Shown piece by piece: positions 45,078 to 57,350 of a stretch of 64,000 bases of DNA (its first letter is position 1; the number at the start of each line of letters is the position of its first letter). Made by a program: the position numbers and the translations under genes. The stretch is from Diphasiastrum complanatum (lineage: Eukaryota; Streptophyta; Lycopodiopsida; Lycopodiales; Lycopodiaceae), in the NCBI GenBank assembly GCA_029204225.1, contig CM055096.1:32240305-32304304 (forward strand). The letters are read 5' to 3'. Below the pieces are notes generated by a model. That model worked only from the letters and a program-made list of their open reading frames with translations. It ran no database searches and was not told where the DNA came from.

Positions 45078-45440
45078 ACTTAACTTAAAAAAATTTGGGG
45101 GAGGGGGGGCGCCCCACTTTGAGGCACTGGCCTTGTTTGGGGCGTGGGCCCTGTCCGAGGCCAGTTGCCCCCCGCACCCCACTCTTTTTTTTTAAGTTGG
45201 GGGGTGTGCGGGCCAGCGCGCCGTCACCTCGCTGGCTCCCCAAAGTGGGGTGCTAGCCCCCTCTCTTGCGGCCCGTGCCACGAAGCACGGGCCCCGAGCT
45301 ACTAGCGTGCCCCCCCCAAAAAAAAAAACAAGAGTGGGGTGGGGGGGCAGCTGGCCCTGGACAGGGCCCGCGCCCCGAACAAGGCCAGTGCCTCCAAGTG
45401 GGGCGCGCCCCTCCCCTCCCAAATTTTGTTTAACTAAACC
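45078..45440. repeat. GC-rich fold-back (inverted repeat) element
   Basis: The left arm (about 45078-45215) contains AAATTTGGG, GGCACTGGCCTTGTT, GGGCCCTGTCC and CACCCCACTC; the right arm (about 45305-45440) carries the same in reverse complement. A small inner hairpin (GGCCCGTGCCACGAAGCACG, 45271 on) lies near the middle. AT-rich ends (TTAACTT / TTAGTTAAAC) also pair. It resembles a fold-back transposon or MITE. No target-site duplication was resolved. Open frames in it are shadows of the palindrome. Confidence 0.8.
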
Positions 45441-45606
45441 TTGTCATTTAAACAAACACCCCCTTCCCTCCTATCAATGTCATTTTTTTCATTTACGATG
45501 TTAAAATTTTTTGCCCCTCTTTAATTTTGAGTTTTTTCAATGTCTTACACCCTTTATTCTACCTTTTTTTTTAGTTTAAAAGAATTAGCTTTAGTTTATT
45601 TGGCTG

Positions 45607-45686
45607 CCCGAGTTGTAAACTCGGGTAGCCTATGTGGCAATTCTTAAAGGGTCTTTTTAACATTAGTAACTCCTCTAATGATTATA
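45607..45686. repeat. short hairpin and shared 50-bp leader phrase
   Basis: The CCCGAGTTGTAAACTCGGG hairpin (45607-45625) is followed by 'cttaaagggtcttttt' and 'ctctaatg', matching 33562-33612 ahead of the 33.6-kb coiled-coil ORF. The common phrase suggests that the two coding remnants derive from elements with related leaders. Confidence 0.55.
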
Positions 45687-45689
45687 CTT

Positions 45690-46260
45690 GTAGTGGAATG
45701 GAACTTCACCAAAGTAATAAGCAATGCAATAACCAAATGCAGAATCTCTTTAACCAATTACAAGCTAGCACCTCAACTAACTTGGGCTACCAACCGGAGG
45801 TATTTTTTGGCGATAAAAAATTCAAGCGCCGGAAAGTTGTTGAGGTCGTTGGTCAAGCTATTTTAGCTTGCACAATGTCCCAACGGATAAGGGGAGATCC
45901 TCGGTTCTATTGTTTTGGGAACCTCCTCATGGTGGAGGGAACTTTCCACGAAACCAGTGACTTGGGCTGAATTCCTAGCGGAATCCCGTAAAGCTTTCGT
46001 CACGATAGACGATTCTGAGTTATATATCCGTTTCATTAACTGCAAGATGGGCAACCGAGAACTGGACGATTATGTTCAAGAGTTGTTGGATTCTTTGGCC
46101 AAGGTGCTGCTATTTGATCGGAAGTTGGCACAGTGGCAATTCATCTCTGGACTGACTATCAAAACGAGTGTAAATGGAATATCCTCCATTCACTCGAAGA
46201 TGCTATCCGTGTGGCCAAGGCCTATGATAGCACTCTATTATTTTATTTACAACTTCACTT
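45690..46260 (+). pseudogene. Ty3-type gag fragment
   Basis: After a Gln/Asn-rich N-terminus, a WWRELSTKPVTWAEFLAESR segment with the usual W...F...F pattern, then ELDDYVQELLDSLAK and FISGL, then (after a one-base shift near 46165) LEDAIRVAKAYDS. This order matches the retrotransposon gag (PF03732-type) domain. Frameshifts near 45880 and 46165 break it and no zinc knuckle or pol follows. Confidence 0.65.
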
Positions 46261-48060
46261 GCATGCTCATTGGGCCATGGGCTTATACACGCAGGATGCC
46301 ATGCCCTCGCAACACATTTTATTGAATGATTTTATTTATTTACACTTTGTTGGGAATACCCCCAACAAATGCACAAAGTTTTAATACAGCTCTGCATTAA
46401 ATCATCTAACTCTGTATATCTCTAGCTCATTGAACCATATGACTAGCATTTAGTAAACTACAAATAAAATAAAGCATTCCGTGAATGAAGCCATTACAGT
46501 AAGCAAAACCGATATTCACGCTCTTGGTACAAAATTATGCTCCTAAAAAGTTATTCTATCCTTTGTGATGCTCATCATTTACTCATTATTGTAGGAATAA
46601 TAGTATCAACCCCAGGATGATAGAGCCTCAGACAATGGTCAATTAAGCTATTTTACTAGGCAGAACACAGTACTAATATCATAGGCATGTGCGTGCAATG
46701 GCCTCTCCCATGTACAAACCTCTGTAAATAATGTTAAGTATTATTGATGTTTACGTTTTCTATTTGTTCGTGTATGTGTTTATGTTCAGAGCGCGGGCAA
46801 TGCTTGACAAATATGCGTGGATGTATCGATAAAGTGAAAAGCCTGGCTAGCAACACTACTCTTTATGAGCAGTCCATTTCTTTTTTTTGTCCAACTGAAA
46901 CGAGCCAAGTCATTCTAGGCAAATTCCACCAAGTTACCACTTTTAGCTGTTTCAGAATGTATGAGTGAATGTTGCTTGGCTAGTTTCTAGTCTAATTTCA
47001 TGCAAGAGATTGCCTCCAACACTACGAGCTACAATTTTATCAGAGCCATTGTAGTTTTTGTTGCTAGGAATCGAATCCACAAGTTGATCCTTTTGAAAGT
47101 GTGATTAAAACTAGCTCGTTGAACCATACGAATAGCATTGAACTGTGTCAACCCCAAACCGTAAACCAGAAAGAAGGCAGATAATAATATTATGATAGAA
47201 GCACTTAGTTTCTTCAAAATCTTCCAATTAACAATAATAATACTAAATGATAAGCTGAAATGTTGATACAACCATTGTATAAACAATTGTGATGGTGCAA
47301 AAAAGATGGTTGGGGGCCTTGTACACAAATATTGCCTTGATTTCAACCTATATATACTATAACATTACTTTCCAGAGAGGAATCTATCCAGAAACAAAGG
47401 ATTTAAGGTTGGCACCCTTCGAACTTGGAAGAAGAGTTTGTCCGGAGAGATCTCTCAGCTAGCTACTATCCATTTATGTCCAGCTCGACCAGTTCACCAC
47501 TTTCAGTGGCCGCCTGGTCCATTCCCTTTCGTCGTTGATAAATTTTTTGAAATTTTAAATCAATGGGGGTCAAGTGACCATGTACTTTTTATAGTCGCAT
47601 TATTGTATGTTGATTAATACACACGCACATTGGGTTAAAATTGTGTCTTCAGAAGGTGCATGATTCTCACATTTTTTTGTAGATGAATAGTGGAGCACCC
47701 TCCTCTTATGTCAAGTGCACTTGCAATTACAAATGTGGACGCACTCCATCTGGTGAACATATGCCAAGGCTGACCACATATGGTGGAGATCCCGTCTTAT
47801 GATGAGATTTTTCATGTGCCAAAAGTAATAGGCAGGACCCCATGAAAATTGTATGGTAAACATGCCTTGAAAAGAAATTTTAAAGAACAACACACTTTAT
47901 CTATCCAATATGTGTGTTGTTCGGAAGTGGCTAAAAGCCGCAAAGCTAGAGGAGGAACATAGTTTGGACCTAAGAAACAACAGAGCAATGCAAGATAAAT
48001 TAAAAGGTTTGATTCGAACAGGGCTCTCAAAATTAACATAAGTAAAATATTTACATGACT
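46261..48060. other. no recognised gene
   Basis: AT-rich, short open frames only. A 45-bp phrase ('aaggcagataataata') near 47175 recurs near 49136. Confidence 0.4.
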
Positions 48061-48065
48061 ATGCT

Positions 48066-49420
48066 GATTAGATTATTGTCATTTCAGGTTGCTGAAAATG
48101 AGCCCATTCGGTTGACAAATGTTGAAACAAAAGTGCAACTTGGAGTGGAGGTTAGTTCTAATTTTATCTTTTCTTGACTAGTATTCGATGGTTTTTTTGT
48201 ATGAAGTGAAATTTCTACTTCTTTCATGCAACTTGTAACGTGCTGTCAGGGATTATCTATCAGTTAAATGACTTGGCAGAGGTTGATCAACCTACCTCAT
48301 TGATGCAGCTTTATCATTATGAGGTATGCAAAAATGTTTCGGATTGTTCTATATTCACTAAGTCTAATATATTGAATGTGCAATGTCAATCTTGTAGGGC
48401 TTTTGTTGTTTTTGTTCCTTTTCAAGAAACAAATGTTCGAAATGAGGAAACACCACATGTAGGTCATGTTTTATACATGACTTTGTGGATGGGACGTCTG
48501 ACAACGAGGCCCCCGACACGGAAAAAGTGGAGTTGTAGTAGATAATTGCATCTAACTTGCTTAATTCACAGATAAATTATACAATTGTTATAAATCATTT
48601 TTTTGTCTTTTTTTTTCAAGACAATGAGATGTCATGTACAAAGTTAGAATCGGCGTCATGCAAGATAACTCGCAATACTAGAAAACGGAAGGTGTGCAAA
48701 GAATGTGATGTTAACTATAGGAAATTACTTTTTATTTTCTTGCTATTGATCAAATCCGTTATATTGCCTTGTAGATGACGCCAAAGTATCTGGAGAGTCT
48801 ACAAGACAATCGATGCAACAAAAGAGAAGTCAATGGAGCTCTCAAAGAAAAAATAATGAAGGTAATTAGCCGTTTGTCCCAATATTGATTGGATTTGCCT
48901 ATCTTTTGCATGCAGCTAGTATAATTCATTGTTTTATAGAAATCATATGTATATTTTACTATTTTTACGAGAATTTCATTATGTTTTGGTTGTGTTTTAT
49001 TGCTTTTAAAATGTGTTTGGAATCTTAAGTATTCATAGCTACACCATTATGTTTTTTATTTTCTACGCACACTTCAATTTGACATTCTGAAACTTGTTTG
49101 AACTTTTTCAGCCCCAAACTATAAATAAAAGAGAAGGCAGATAATAATACTCAAATGCAGGTTTTGTCTTATGTTTATTGTAGGTGGCTGACTTAGAAAA
49201 TTTGACAGAAAAAGATGGGAAAACAATTTTAATGAAGTATGTTTTGATCCCCACTGTGAATGAATTATATAAAGATATCAAAGTATACTACTCTGCATTA
49301 TCTAGAACTGCCAGGTCTGGATTTCTATTTGCAAAAAGTACTGGCAATGATCACTCTATTACGAATATGATAACAGATTTCGCAAATTTTTTGAGTAGAG
49401 AGAACAGAATTTCGATTTGA
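48066..49420 (+). other. series of exon-like segments, unknown
   Basis: Segments with acceptor/donor borders: 48090-48149 (AENEPIRLTNVETKVQL..), 48250-48322 (QLNDLAEVDQPTSLMQLYHY), 48400-48540 (a hydrophobic VVFVPFQETN.. part and ..EETPHVGHVLYM), 48620-48690, 48776-48860 and 49184-49420 (LTEKDGKTILMKYVLIP..). Each is open in one frame, but I recognise no domain. They could be 5' exons of the DUF7869-type gene downstream. Confidence 0.3.
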
Positions 49421-50690
49421 AATTACTCTCCTGGGAAGTTGAATGTAGAGGATATAGACCTTTTGTGATGGGTTCCAGCCTTATTAGACCTATTTTGTGA
49501 GGGTTCTTCATACTCGTGCAGTTCATAAGATTTGTCGTAGTCTTTTTGTACCTTACTCTTTTTTTTTATTGCTTTGTAAAAATGCAAGTCTAGAGGTGAA
49601 TTAAGCACTCCATGCCTATCTATTGAGAGATTGATCATTACTATTTGGCACTATTTTATCTGTTACCAAAAATTTGTGTTTTGATATTGAATTTCTCAAT
49701 GCTCTAAGTTATATTATATCCTTCGTACTCATCTAAAATAATGATCGTCTATAGTGTTGAGAAGTGGAATATTTGGTTTGTAGCTTAAATTTTTTCAATA
49801 AAATAGACAACATTATATCTTTTGTATTTGAGACAAATACTGACTTCTAACATCATAAAAGTTTGTCTCTTCTATTTCCCTTTTGATAGTGGATGAGTGA
49901 TTGATCAGCACAAGTGCGCATTATAGTGTGTTGCTGCTGGTAGCTTTACTAGGTAAGAGTCTGCTAGTTCTCAGAATGCTTTGGTCGAGGTGAGCGATGT
50001 TACTGGCATTCCCAAAAATAATCAGCACCTACGCATGGTCAAAACACAACAAGTATATGATCCTTGAGGTTTTTCTGTTCTTGTTATGCTCAAAAAATTG
50101 GCAGGTGAATCATATTCAATAAAGTTGAAATGAAATTTCTTACAATAAACTCTTCAATACCATTTCAGATCTCAATTTTAGTTTTGCTACTTATTGTACA
50201 GATCTTTGCTTTTTTTTTGGGCAATATCGAAACAACTAGACCTAACGTTGTTAGCTCATTGCTCAAAGATTTGACAGGCCCAGCCCAGTGTTTGGTTCCT
50301 ATACCCTTTTAATAAAGCAATCAATGCAAATGATCGCATATCAGCAAGGAGGGGGAGATCTCAATCCAGAACTTTCTCTGTTCAGTTAGTTGTAGTTATT
50401 GATGTATTTAGATTTCTATTCCAATCACAGATAGTTTAATATTGCTTTCTTATTAGAATCTCAGAACAAAGCTAGTGAGATGATCCTAACTGTGGCTTGT
50501 GATAATTTTCAGGTACGTGCACAGACAAGAACATTGACATAGGTCTAGGTCCTGATAGCTCGGGATATGGCATATGGCAATACATTATCTAGATAATCAA
50601 CACCTGCCTATATGAATGTGCTCCTTCTGACATCCATTTGTCTTGTGGATGGTTTGCTTTAGCTCTACTAGTCAATCCGGCTATTTTTAG
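49421..50690. other. no recognised gene
   Basis: AT-rich sequence. A poly-T-containing open frame near 50130-50312 encodes a hydrophobic peptide without other support. Confidence 0.4.
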
Positions 50691-52510
50691 ATGAAGCATA
50701 TGATGACTGCCTTGTACAATGGTGAACTACTTAATAGTGGTGAAATGATTATGTTTTTCAAAAGAAAAGAAAGATATAAGAAAGACTTAAAAGCTTCACC
50801 TATTTTGACAAAATGTCAAAAACAACCAATTACAAGAGAGGAGATTCAAAAGGTACGATGCATTATTTGTTGTTCATCTTGTTGCTTGCAGAAATTAAAC
50901 AACAAAGAGATCGAGGAGAAGAGATCCAATTTCTTTTTGCAAAGTAAAGATGAAAAGAATTACTATTTGTGTGCCACAGTGAGACCCGACAATTATTCGT
51001 ATGCATAATTTTTAAATGCAACAAAGGTTTGTCAAAAAGCCTACAAAGTTGTTCATGCATGCCCTCAAAGAATGCACGCACGACTTCAAAAAGATCCAAC
51101 ATTGTGAGGATCGTTGCAGGGTAGAACTGTGTCTCTGAATGCTTTGAATGCAACGGATTGGCTAAAGCATTTTGTGGATGTGCATGGAGAAAAGTTACCA
51201 AATTCATTATATTTTCACCTGCCAGATAATTTTACAAAATTGGAGATATTTTTGATGTACAAGGAGTTCACTAAGACAAAAAATGTTGCCTATTTAAGTT
51301 ACTTGTATTTTCTTAGGATTTGGAAGAGAGATTTTGGTTTGGTGAAGATTCCTAAAAAATCATGAATGACAGTTTGTTCGACATGCGAGTTGTTAAAATC
51401 TGCCAAACAACTAGCAAAGACCAATGATGAGAAAGGTAAAAATTAATTAGCTTTCAGTATTTAAAAACTATATTTTTTTGTTAATTTTTTAGTTTTCAAA
51501 TTATTAATGTTATGATATTATCATAATTTTATTGAATATTTTAATCGTTACATTTTGTAGTGGATGCTGCAAAAGTGCTTCAAGCGCACAAAGATCAACA
51601 AACAATGGAAAGACAAAAATTAACGAAACATCAAAAGAAATGCTTGAAAATTTCACAAAAGTATCTGGGCCTTGTCATCGATGGCATGGATCAGAAGAAA
51701 ACGATGTTACTTCATTTCGTTAGAGTGCCAAAAAATTTGAACGAGGCAGATTTTATTTCAAGTTCATCTCGTTGGAGCACTTGTGTTTAATGACACATTG
51801 GAGTCGAAAGTGTTTTTCAATTATCCCAATGTTCGAAATGATTCACCATTATATAAAAGATAATTTGCGAATTTGGTGATAATCTTCCAGAAATATTGTA
51901 TTTGCAACTGGACAACACCGCTAGGAAAAATAAAAATCAAACTGTACTAGCTTACTTGTCCATGTTGGTAGAGAAAAAAGTTTTCAAAAAAATAAAAGTA
52001 AGATTTTTGTTGGTGGGTCATACCCATGATCAAATTGATCAGATGTTTAGTTGTTTTTCCAAAAGACTAAGACACAAGAAGACATTTTCTTTACCAGTGC
52101 TTCAGAGCATTGTTGAAGAATCATATGTGCCAAAGCCAAATGTGTCGTTAATCAGGCATACATATGATTTTCGTGAATATATTAAGGCGTCCAATGAAAC
52201 AAGTCATCAATGTGTTGCTACCATTCATGATATTAGCTTTCAACATCAGTTCAAAATCAAATGTAATGAAACTAGCATCACATTGCTATGGGACAAACAA
52301 TTTTCAAGTTTAGTTTCATGGTTTTTGTTCAATATACCATCTGGTCAAATCAAGTTTGTTGCATTGTCTCCCTTGAAGTCCATTCTAGAAGAACAAAAAG
52401 CACAAAGAGAGCATCGTGAGGTTGACCCATTTGCCTCGTTAAATTTTTTGGATTCAAGTATTGAAGAAACTTATTAATTTTTTGATGAGTTTGATCAACA
52501 TTGGTGGATG
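50691..52510 (+). pseudogene. DUF7869-type gene, 3' end cut by a Copia LTR
   Basis: Segments in order: Cys-rich CIICCSSCCLQKL (about 50860-50890), KAYKVVHACPQRMHARL, a long helical part (..WKRDFGLVKIPKKS), CSTCELLKSAKQLAK, an intron (about 51437-51560), HQKKCLKISQKYLGLVIDGM then DQKKT, and after a damaged stretch LYLQLDNTARKNKN and FLLVGHTHDQIDQMFS. The three Asp-bearing blocks (DGMDQ, LQLDN, GHTH..D..FS) are diagnostic of the eukaryotic DUF7869 family, often multi-copy and of unknown function. Stops at 51362, a shift near 51790, and TAA 52475 at a likely glutamine codon. The frame continues (FFDEFDQHWW) until the LTR at 52511. Confidence 0.7.
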
Positions 52511-53201
52511 TGTGAAAAGTACAGTACTAAGGACCATAAATGGATCTTTGAATGATCCACAAGGTGATTGTATGCTTGTTAAACAATCTATCAGAAACTA
52601 GTCATCAGAAAACAAGATTTAGTTTAGCAGCTTGATAGGAAACAAGTAGAGACAATCAAAGCATTGATCAATTAGTGTAATCCAACTCCACACGTGTGGA
52701 AATAAGCCTGTAGTACGGCCTGTAGACAATGTTTACAAAGTGCCAAAGCTGGGTTTCATTGGAAATCAAGAGTAATCACCATACAATAAGAGGAAACTCG
52801 AGTTTCTCCTTGAGGCTCCAAAAAGTTTCTATCTTCTCACTATGGAAAATGGGAATACATAGTAAAACACACTTCCTTTGCTAAGTTAGGTGAAAATCCA
52901 GCATGTAATAAGAAAGTAGACTCCACTTTCTTGCCCTAATGTGAAAACCCTAGCCTAGATCCAAGAGTCATGCTTGGTAGGTGCATGGTAGGTACAAATT
53001 TCATCATAAATCACGGTCTAGATCCTATAAAGTAGGAATCACTACCAAATGGACACAACCACTCCTCTTGACTCGTGGTAACCTACTTTAGGTGTGTATG
53101 TACAAGTGGCACTTTGGCCATTCAAGTAACCAACAAACAATATTGACAAAATGTACAATATTCTACATGGCTAGATTTGCCAATGTAGGCAATTTTTCAC
53201 A
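52511..53201 (-). mobile_element. 3' LTR (about 691 bp) of minus-strand Copia copy
   Basis: On the minus strand TGTGAAAAATTGCC... to ...GTACTTTTCACA, with inverted ends TGTGAAAA/TTTTCACA, directly after a purine tract (GAGGAGAG). It contains CACACGTGTGG at 52691-52701, shared with the 11.6-kb LTR. Its outer end interrupts the DUF7869-type gene. Confidence 0.8.
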
Positions 53202-53204
53202 CTC

Positions 53205-56200
53205 TCCTCAAATCTAGCCTTGGAGATCACAATGCTTTTATCAATAACTCCAATTGAAGATCTAAGCTTGACAAATGAATCTTTAGATAAAGATTTAGTA
53301 AATAAATCAGCCAAGCAACTTGATGATGGCACGTGTTGGAGCTTGATCTCTTTAGCTTGCACTTTTTCCCTCACGAAATGATGAGCAATTTTGATGTGTT
53401 TGCTCCTTGCATGGAATGTAGGATTAGTTGCAAGTAATTGGGTTGATTGGTTGTCACAATAGATGATAGGGATCTCCTCCTCCATGACATGAAGCTCCAC
53501 CAATAGCCTTTTGAGCCACAAGACCTCCTTGCATGTTGATGTCAAGGCCTTGTAATCAGATTCTGTAGAAGATAGGGAGATGGTATCTTGCTTTTTGGAA
53601 AGCCATGATACTACTCCATCACATAGAAAGGTGGAAAAGGCACTTGTTGATCTTCTATCCACTTTGTCAACTGCAAAATCCGAGTCACTATAGGCTCTTA
53701 AGCCAAGATTAGTTCCTCTATACAAAATACCAAAATTCTTAGTGGATGAAATATATCTAAGAACTCTTTTGGCCATCTTCCAATGTGAAACTAGAGGACT
53801 TTGCATGAATTGGCTTACCTTTCCAACACTATAACTAGAATCAGGTCTAGTTACAGTTAAATAGATCAAGAAGCCAATAAGCCTTCTATATAATGTGATG
53901 TCCTCAAAGGATGCTTCATCACAACGAATAGATGCTTTTACATGTTGCTCCATTGGTGTCTCAATGCCTTTACAATTCTGCATTCCAAATCTATCTAGGA
54001 TGGATGTAGCATATTTAGATTGACAAATGAAGCTAAAATCACATCCTCTAATAACCTCTATTCCAAGAATGAAGCTTAATAGGACGAGATCTACCATCTT
54101 AAACTCTTTTGCTAAAGCAATTTTTACATCTCTAATTCCATCTAGATCATTACCACTCAAGATAATGTCATCTACATACAAAACAAGAATAATGATCATG
54201 CCATCATGAAAACTTATATACAATGATGGATCATAGGTGCTCATTACAAAATTGATGGAAATGAGAAAAGAGTTTAGCCTAGAGTACCATGCTCTAGGTG
54301 CTTGCTTGAGCCCATAAAGGCTCCTCTTCAAAAAACACACCTTTCCTTCATGCTTTGCCTTGATGAAGCCCTCGGGTTGCCTCATGTAGATCTCTTCCTC
54401 CAAATAACCATTGAGGAATGCATTTGTGAAGTCAAGTTGGAATAGCTCCCAATTGAAGGTTGTAGCAAGATTAATTTTCAACCTGATAGTAACAAGCTTA
54501 GCCACAAGTCTCATCATAATCAATGCCTTTGGTTTGTAAAAAACCTTTGGCAACAAGCCTAGGTTTATGCTTGCTTATTGATCCATCTTGATTATTCTTC
54601 AATCTAAATACCCACTTGCAATCAAGAGGTTTCTTCCCTTGAGGAAGATCTACAAGATCTTAAGTATGATTCTCAATAAGAGCATCATACTCTACTTGCA
54701 TAGCATCCATCCAACTTTTAGACTTACAAGCATCTTCATATCATGTTGGCTCATCTAAAATTGAAGTAAGAAAGGTGTAAGATGTGAAAGATGATGAGCC
54801 TTCCCTTTGATCACCTTGACCATCATAGGTGAGCCTCAATGGCTCGGATCTTGCCCTTGTAGATCTTCTTAGAGTTCTTGGAGTTCTTGCATCTTGAGGT
54901 GGATCCTCAAGTTCTTCTTCACTTGGAAGCTCCTCCTCCATCCTAGCATGATCCTTGGCATCAATATGATTAGTAGCATTATCATCCAAATCACAAGCAT
55001 GTCCTTCATAAAAAATAACATCCCTACTCACTATCACCTTGCTAGTGATGGGATTAGAGACTCTATAACCTTTGCTATTCTCACCATATCCCACAAAGAT
55101 GCCTTTGATGGATGTTGCATCATCCTTCCTTCTCTTATCCAAGGATTGGTATACATAGCAAGTGGATCCAAAAACTTTGAGATCCTTGAGATTGGGCTTC
55201 TCTCCAAATAGAGCTTCAAATGGTGTGATTCCTCCAATGGCTTGGTTTGGCAATCTATTGCACAAATAGTTAGCACAAGTTATTGCTTCACCCTAAAATG
55301 GTTTGGATAGATAAGCATCTAGCCTTAAGGCCTTAGCACACTCACAAAGAGATCTATTTCTTCTCTCACTCACTCCATTTTGTTGAGGGGTGTATGGACA
55401 TGACAACTCCCTCTTTATGCCATTAGAACTACAAAAGTCAATCAACTTATTGGAGATATATTCACCTCCATTATCATCTCCTTAATACCTTAATCTTGGT
55501 ACTAAGCTGATTTTCTACCAAAGTCTTGAATTTTACAAAAGAATCAAACACCATTGATTTGCTAGACAAGAGGTTCATCCAATAAAATCTAGAATAGTCA
55601 TCAATGAAGATTACATAGTACTTGGCACCACCATTAGACTCATGTGAAAAACTATGAACATCCGAATGGATGAGTTCAAGAGGAGAGTTTGATCTTGATG
55701 TAGATCTGGAGAAGGGTAGTTTGTGAGCCTTTGAGAGACTGCATGCTTCACATCTCTTCCCACACTTTGACAAATGCTTGGGGAGTCCAACTCCAAGCTC
55801 CTTTGCAACCATAGATTCCATGGCTTTGTAGTTGGGGTGGCCCAACCTTTTGTGCCACAGCTCCACCTTTGATAACTCCACCTTTGCCAAGTTAACACTC
55901 TCCACTGCAACATTAGCATCAAGCTTAAACAATCTACCTTGCTTAAAGCCTTTGGCTATACATTCTTCATTTCTAAGGATGGAACAAACTCCATGCTTAA
56001 ATTGTACATCTAGGCCATTATCCATTAACTGGCCAACACTAAGCAAATTCTTGGTTAACTTAGGAACATAAAGAACATTATCAAGATTCATCCTTTTGGA
56101 TGATCCCACATACAAGGGAATTGTTCCTATTCCATCTTACATTCTTGACTACTTGCAGTATAGATTGATCTATGTAAATCATTGTAAGAAAGTAAAGTGG

Positions 56201-56818
56201 AGAATATGTCCTTTTGATATGTCATGTGGGAACTAGCCCCACTATCAATCCACCAAGAATCATTGGTGTTGCTCTTGGATGATGGTGGTTTGTTGGAAAC
56301 CATCAAGGATGACTCTTCATCCTCCTCCTCCTCCTGATGTGCAATGTTGCTTTGTTTGCTCTCTCTTGTGCCTTCTTCTTCTTGAGACATTCTGATGCAA
56401 AATGTCCTTTCTTTCCACAGAAAAAACATTTGTACTTGGACTTGTCTTTGATCTTGCCCTTTGAGCTTGAAGCCTCATCCTCTTCCTTGGTCTCCTTGAA
56501 GTGCTTCTTCTTTCCATTGGTCATCTTCTTGCCTTTGAATGAAAAATTAGCTTTCTCATCACCATCCTGCAGAGAAATAGCATTCATTCTTGCATTGGTA
56601 TGCATCATCCTACACTCTTCAGCCACTAATACACTGTGTAGCTTTTCTATAGTAGGCAAAGTGTTTTGGATTGCAAAGCTTTGGACCAAATTTGTAAAGC
56701 CACTCCCTAGACCATTGAGGACAATCTGAACAAGCTCACTATCTTGAATCTTTTCTCCAATGGAAGCTAACTCCCTATTGAGAGACTTGATTCTTAGCAC
56801 ATAATCCTATGCACTCTC
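53205..56818 (-). pseudogene. Copia gag-protease-integrase-RT-RNase H copy, 5' truncated
   Basis: From 56818 downward: gag (LNRELASIGEKIQDSELVQ), intact knuckle CFFCGKKGHFASEC, protease WWIDSGASSHMT, pre-integrase (LLSVGQLMDNGLDVQF, LWHKRLGHPNYKA, CEACSL), integrase start (IHSDV, IDDYSRFYW), integrase end/linker (KVFGSTCYVYQS, FVGYGENSKGYRV), RT (LYGLKQAPRAWYSRL, YVDDIILSG) and RNase H (YSDSDFAVDK, STESDYKA, CDNQST, LFTKSLSK). The 1386-base RT/RNase H frame is fully open. Breaks: TAG near 56807 and 55293, a shift near 55480, a stop near 54735 and 54660. The 5' LTR and gag start are missing. Confidence 0.93.
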
Positions 56819-56821
56819 ATC

Positions 56822-57350
56822 AATGCTAGAGCATGCTAGATTGATTTCTACTAAAAAAATTAGCATTTTTGCATGTGTAGAATTGATCTTTTGTAGGTCA
56901 AAACTCAATATAGGATTATATACTTGATCAATTCTGATTTCACACTTGGTTTACTAGAATTAGCCAATTTTTGGTGCATTAGGAAGGTCTCATTGGAGGC
57001 TACAAGATGCTATATCAAGGTTCTAGAGATTGCATGTAGAATTTGAGATATTCAATTTTTTGTGATTTTGTCAAAATCCTAATTTTGATTGGATCTCTAG
57101 TTTGTGAGGTTACTGAACTTCATTTGAGAGTGTTTCAATCTTAGGAAGTGGCAAAAATTACTAGATTGAGGATAGATCATAGGTTGATCAAGGTTTCAAT
57201 ATTCTATGTGTTGATTTTATAGTTAGAAGTGCTAGAAAGGATTTGAGAGGTTCCATATCTTTGTGATTTCTTCTTGAGTTCATTTGTTGAAATTCAAGAG
57301 AGTGCTTTGTGCATTGTAATAGGTTGAAAGAGAAGATCAGGTCATTGCAA
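56822..57350 (+). other. Copia leader, truncated just after the primer binding site
   Basis: Matches the reverse complement of about 11330-11590 (phrases 'ctagagcatgctagattgat', 'ccaatttttggtgcattagg'). The primer binding site and LTR expected upstream are replaced by the gag end of the minus-strand copy. Confidence 0.8.

Noticed and set aside
45192..45504. 76- and 84-codon open frames at 45.2-45.5 kb
   Set aside because: Mirror-image frames produced by the GC-rich inverted repeat.
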